Assembly: GCF_000332175.1 (NCBI RefSeq)
Contig: NZ_KB235914.1
Span: forward strand, 1,061,966 to 1,125,965
Length of the DNA: 64,000 bases
Direction: 5' to 3'
From: Pseudanabaena sp. PCC 6802
GTDB taxonomy: Bacteria > Cyanobacteriota > Cyanobacteriia > Pseudanabaenales > Pseudanabaenaceae
Positions 60,508 through 64,000 of this stretch are shown here, piece by piece (the first letter of the stretch is position 1; each line of letters begins with the position of its first letter). Both the position numbers and the translations under genes were made by a program. The notes under the pieces were generated by a model, which was given only the letters and a program-made list of their open reading frames with translations, searched no databases and was not told where the DNA came from.

Positions 60508-62973
60508 ATGATGACAATCGTAAATCGTCCCATGCATGTCCTGCTGGTTGAAGATAACCCCGGTGATGCTCGCCTGCTAGAGGAGTTTTTGAGCGAGGTC
60601 GCATCAGTGCGATTCAATTTAACCCACGCCGACTGTCTGGAAAAGGCTGTAGCATATTTAAACGAGCAAAGCTTTGATGTCGCTATCCTCGATCTATCGC
60701 TCCCAGATAGTCAGGGATTAGAAACTTTTATCAAAGCTCGAACGCATTCTCCCACTACACCCATCATTGTATTGACGGGTTTGGATGATGAAATACTGGC
60801 AATTAAGGCGATGCAGGAGGGGGCGCAGGACTATTTAGTCAAGGGGCAAGTAAATGGCAACATGCTGGCTCGTTCCATGCGCTACGCGATCGAGCGCAAG
60901 CAAGCGGAATTGGCAAGACAGCAGGAAATTAAGCGGGAAAAATTAATCATCGCAATAGCACAACGGATTCGCCGATCGCTAAATCTAACTGAAATTCTCA
61001 ACACGACAGTTGGGGAAGTGCGGCAATTCCTCCAAGCAGATCGCGTGCTGATCTATCGGATATTGTCACATGGGGTAGGCAGGACGATCGCTGAGTCTGT
61101 TTTACCGGAATACCCAGCCATCCTGGGCATGTCATTCCCAGAAGAAGTACTCCCACTGGAATATCAGGAGTTATACCGTCAGGGGAGGATGCGCGCGATC
61201 GAGGATGTCAAAGCAGAGGATACGGGATTAACTCCCTGTTTGCTAGAGTTTGTCGAGCAATGGTGCGTCCGCGCTAAACTAACTACGCCGATTCTTGTGA
61301 ACGACTCTCTGTGGGGGCTATTGATCGCCCATCAATGCAGTCAGCCACGACAGTGGCGATCGCTTGAGATCGAGTTAATGCAGCAGTTGGCAACACAGTT
61401 AGGTATTGCGATCCAGCAGTCAGAACTCTACCAGCAAGTGCAGTCAGAACTCGCAGAACGGCGACAATCTGAGCAAGTCATCCGCGAACAAGCGGCATTG
61501 CTCAATATCTCCACAGATGCAATTTTAGTTCGGGATCTGCAACACCGTATCCTGTTTTGGAATAAAGGCGCAGAACGATTATTGGGATGGCTGGCAGATG
61601 AGGCGATCGGCAAAGATGCGAATCAAATTCTGTATAAAGAAATTTCCCCTCAACTGAAACAAGCTCTAAAGATAGTGATGGCCGAAGGTAAGTGGCAAGG
61701 AGAACTACACAAAGTCAGAAAAGATGGGAAAGAGATCGTCGTGCAAAGTCGATGGACATTGGCACGAGATGCCCATGGCCATCCTAAATCCATTCTCACG
61801 GTTGATACTGATATCACAGAAAAGAAGCAACTGGAAATGCAGTTCCTCCGCGCTCAACGCCTGGAAAGCCTTGGCACGCTTGCCAGCGGTATTGCTCACG
61901 ATTTGAATAATGTCCTCGCTCCGATTCTAGCAGCCTCCCAACTAATACAAGCAAAAGTACGAAAAGACGACCCAAATCGACGAATGCTAGAAATTATTGA
62001 AACCAGCGCCAAACGCGGTGCAGATCTGGTGAAGCAGGTGCTATCGTTTGCCAGGGGTGTAGAGGGCGATCGCGTACATTTGTCAGTCAAGTATTTGATT
62101 TCGGAAATAGAACAGATTGTCAAACAGACATTTCCTAAGTCCATCGATTTTTCTGTAGATATAGTCAAAAATCTTTGGGATGTCTACGGCGATGCCACGC
62201 AACTGCACCAGGTACTGATCAACCTGGTTGTCAACGCTCGCGATGCCATGCCCTCTGGAGGTAATCTATCCGTTGCTGCTGAAAATCTATTTGTAGATGA
62301 AAGCTATACGCGCTTGTATATCGACGCTCAAGTTGGGCGGTATGTTGCGATCGCGATTGCGGATACTGGTGTGGGGATCCCACCAGATGTGCTGGAGCGC
62401 ATATTCGAGCCTTTTTTTACAACTAAAGCCTTTGGTAAAGGTACGGGACTGGGTCTTTCAACCGTCCTTGGCATCGTTAAAAGTCACGGAGGCTTTATCA
62501 ACGTCTTAAGTCAAGTGGGTCAAGGTACGCAATTCAAGCTATTCCTGCCTGCGGTGCCTGCTAGCAAAATCTTCCCAACCGCAGAACCGGAGTTCCCCCT
62601 CGGGCAGGGAGAACTGATCCTGGTCGTCGATGATGAAGCGTCAATTCGCGAGACGATTGAGATGGCTTTGACAACGCATAATTACAGGATCGTCACCGCT
62701 AATAATGGGATAGAGGCGATCGCTCAGTACGTTGCACATCAGCAGGAAATTGCCGTTGTATTGATGGATATGATGATGCCAACGATGGGAGGCGAGACTG
62801 CAATTCGTACTCTACAAAAAATGAACCCACAGGTAAAGATTATTGCCAATAGTGGCGTAGCCTCAATGGAAGCATTAGCACAGACCACGGGTAATGGTAT
62901 ACGCGCCTTTTTACCCAAGCCCTGCACTACCCAAGAATTACTCACCACGATTCGTAAAGTCATTAACAGCTAG
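60508..62973 (+). CDS. Hybrid kinase: REC-GAF-PAS-HisKA-HATPase-REC
   Basis: 821 residues. The N-terminal receiver (about 9-130) has Asp62. A GAF domain (about 150-310) resembles cyanobacteriochrome/phytochrome GAFs: [23 protein letters not shown] and [37 protein letters not shown]. Its Cys244 sits at the canonical bilin position, but the following His is Leu. A PAS domain follows (about 325-445), then [14 protein letters not shown] with His464, [30 protein letters not shown] and a C-terminal receiver with Asp754 ([10 protein letters not shown]). It can form an internal phosphorelay with the preceding two proteins. It has no membrane segment. Confidence 0.93.
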   Translation: MMTIVNRPMHVLLVEDNPGDARLLEEFLSEVASVRFNLTHADCLEKAVAYLNEQSFDVAILDLSLPDSQGLETFIKARTHSPTTPIIVLTGLDDEILAIKAMQEGAQDYLVKGQVNGNMLARSMRYAIERKQAELARQQEIKREKLIIAIAQRIRRSLNLTEILNTTVGEVRQFLQADRVLIYRILSHGVGRTIAESVLPEYPAILGMSFPEEVLPLEYQELYRQGRMRAIEDVKAEDTGLTPCLLEFVEQWCVRAKLTTPILVNDSLWGLLIAHQCSQPRQWRSLEIELMQQLATQLGIAIQQSELYQQVQSELAERRQSEQVIREQAALLNISTDAILVRDLQHRILFWNKGAERLLGWLADEAIGKDANQILYKEISPQLKQALKIVMAEGKWQGELHKVRKDGKEIVVQSRWTLARDAHGHPKSILTVDTDITEKKQLEMQFLRAQRLESLGTLASGIAHDLNNVLAPILAASQLIQAKVRKDDPNRRMLEIIETSAKRGADLVKQVLSFARGVEGDRVHLSVKYLISEIEQIVKQTFPKSIDFSVDIVKNLWDVYGDATQLHQVLINLVVNARDAMPSGGNLSVAAENLFVDESYTRLYIDAQVGRYVAIAIADTGVGIPPDVLERIFEPFFTTKAFGKGTGLGLSTVLGIVKSHGGFINVLSQVGQGTQFKLFLPAVPASKIFPTAEPEFPLGQGELILVVDDEASIRETIEMALTTHNYRIVTANNGIEAIAQYVAHQQEIAVVLMDMMMPTMGGETAIRTLQKMNPQVKIIANSGVASMEALAQTTGNGIRAFLPKPCTTQELLTTIRKVINS

Positions 62974-63013
62974 TGCGTAGTGCGTGCTGCTACGAGGCGC
63001 AACGTGTCTTCGC

Positions 63014-63126
63014 TATAGCGGTTTTCACTTGAGAACGGGTTTTATTGACGGGGTGAAGGGGTGGAACCCCTTCTTGGGGGCAACGCCCCCAAACCCCCTT
63101 CTCGTTTTCATCTGAAAACCGCTATA
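63014..63126. mobile_element. Family B miniature element, copy 7
   Basis: 113 bp, from TATAGCGGTTTTCACTTG to CTGAAAACCGCTATA, the best-preserved copy with nearly perfect terminal repeats. It lies between the convergent kinase operon and the RibD-type gene, its right end directly abutting the latter's stop codon. Its stems could serve both as terminators. Confidence 0.85.
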
Positions 63127-63127
63127 G

Positions 63128-63949
63128 CTATACGATTTGATATCGCAAATACAACTCGTTGTCGTGGTGATAAATCGATTGCAATTGGAGATGCGGAAGA
63201 TTCTCGCCGCCCATACCACCCATACCATAACCATCACCTGCGATCGCCGTGATGTTCTCGATCCCGCCCACTAATCGCGGCGACACGGTCAAAAATATCT
63301 CATCGCTCCATCGCCGCGAAATCAGCGCATAATTCAGCGATGGTCCCCCTTCCACCAGGAGCCACTTAATTCTCAGCCGCTCGCACATAAAGTGCAGCAT
63401 GAATGCTAGATCTTCTCCTTGTCGATTTACATCTTTGGGCAATCGCACCACTTCCGCTCTTAAGCTCAAAGCCTCCTCTGCCTCCCGACTTGCCGATTCG
63501 CCCAGAAACACGACTCGGAGATTGCGATCGGCTTGCCAAAACCGATGGTCTAAAGGTAAATCGCCACTATGACTGACTACCATGCCCAAGGGTTGAGGTC
63601 GATTGGGAAAATCGCGCGATCGCTCTTCGCTGAGGTGCTCCGGCACGGTAGGGATAAATGGATCGACCCTCAGCGTCGCTCCTCCCACCAATACTGCATC
63701 CACCTGCGCCCGCAAGCGTTGCATGAGAAGGCGATCGCTTCTCGAACCCAATCCCTCTAACCCACCCGGACTGGTTGAGGCTTTCCCATCCACGCTAGAG
63801 ACCATATTAAATACGATGTAGGGTCTATGCAGCGCGCGATCGCCCTGCACAAAAGTTACACCTGTCGTAGGAAAAGCTAATTCGGCATGGGTATAGATCT
63901 GGTCGGAGGGAGTGGATTGGTTGGACGTAGTAAAAAGGCGATCGAACAT
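63128..63949 (-). CDS. RibD C-terminal (dihydrofolate-reductase-like) domain reductase
   Basis: 273 residues. PYIFNMVSSVDGKAS-like PYIVFNMVSSVDGKASTS opens the Rossmann-like domain. RLRAQVDAVLVGGATLRVD, LRIKWLLVEGGPSLNYALISRRWSDEIFLTVSPRLVGG and the final strands match the RibD C-terminal (pyrimidine reductase) family. The deaminase half of RibD is absent. Such stand-alone proteins reduce 5-amino-6-ribosylamino-pyrimidinone phosphate in riboflavin synthesis, or other substrates. The second role is possible because cyanobacteria usually have a separate fused RibD. It uses NADPH. The glycine-rich GYGMGGMGGEN near the C-terminus is unusual. Confidence 0.88.
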   Translation of the reverse strand: MFDRLFTTSNQSTPSDQIYTHAELAFPTTGVTFVQGDRALHRPYIVFNMVSSVDGKASTSPGGLEGLGSRSDRLLMQRLRAQVDAVLVGGATLRVDPFIPTVPEHLSEERSRDFPNRPQPLGMVVSHSGDLPLDHRFWQADRNLRVVFLGESASREAEEALSLRAEVVRLPKDVNRQGEDLAFMLHFMCERLRIKWLLVEGGPSLNYALISRRWSDEIFLTVSPRLVGGIENITAIAGDGYGMGGMGGENLPHLQLQSIYHHDNELYLRYQIV

Positions 63950-64000
63950 AAATTAATTCCATTTGCAAATTGCTCGTTGGCACGCCACAGGTAAGGGCAG

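Overview
The window comes from a cyanobacterial chromosome. The octamer GCGATCGC (the HIP1 palindrome) occurs throughout genes and spacers. The gene content also fits: a LabA-type NYN protein, RodZ with a long cytoplasmic helix-turn-helix, a DHH-CBS-nucleotidyltransferase fusion, a CBS/PAS and phytochrome-type kinase cluster, DUF3122, many Uma2-type genes and a glucosyltransferase like the Synechococcus tetrahydrobiopterin enzyme. I see no rRNA, tRNA, CRISPR array or prophage.

Layout. 1-4.2 kb: a truncated membrane protein, a decayed Uma2 gene, a small secreted protein and the tRNA nucleotidyltransferase fusion. 4.2-5.2 kb is gene-free but holds strong inverted repeats. 5.2-6.4 kb: a CAP-domain/RTX secreted protein with an (Asn-Pro)n linker. 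6.5-9.6 kb: an autoregulated merR-copA-small membrane protein operon with a textbook MerR promoter. 9.8-14.7 kb: flavin reductase, glucosyltransferase coupled to an orphan antitoxin, LCP protein, sugar nucleotidyltransferase and rRNA pseudouridine synthase. 14.7-24.5 kb: a highly structured RNA leader before rodZ, then housekeeping genes (BFN nuclease, metG, NYN, frr-pyrH, cobA, DHH phosphoesterase, aroC, Uma2). 24.5-30.9 kb: ureB and ureC separated by a DUF29 remnant and an unknown gene, a pair of coiled-coil genes and a debranching enzyme.

31-35.6 kb is a repeat-rich accessory zone: a GH5 glycosidase is bracketed by miniature elements and an intact IS701-like insertion sequence. 35.6-38.5 kb carries an ECF sigma/anti-sigma pair, a radical-SAM activase and a periplasmic protein.

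38.6-49.0 kb is the most interesting part. An ArsR-sqr unit (type I sulfide:quinone oxidoreductase with all three catalytic cysteines) lies divergent to a second ArsR gene. That gene heads a co-directional eight-gene array: DUF3122, SCP2-like protein, RND adaptor, CxxC mini-thioredoxin, ArsP/YraQ-type permease, RND pump and a DsbA-fold protein. I infer a regulated envelope system handling reactive sulfur or metalloid-thiol compounds; the substrate is not known.

49.2-64 kb: YbjN protein, recG operon with DUF4160/DUF2442, metH, a peptidoglycan-binding protein, a three-gene phosphorelay (CBS-PAS kinase, Rcp-like regulator, hybrid kinase with a cyanobacteriochrome-like GAF domain) and a RibD C-terminal-type reductase.

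The window also contains at least three families of miniature palindromic elements: seven copies of family B (mostly 113 bp), four of family A (about 105 bp) and one flanked by an 8-bp target duplication. Two family-B copies show exchange of core and terminal modules.
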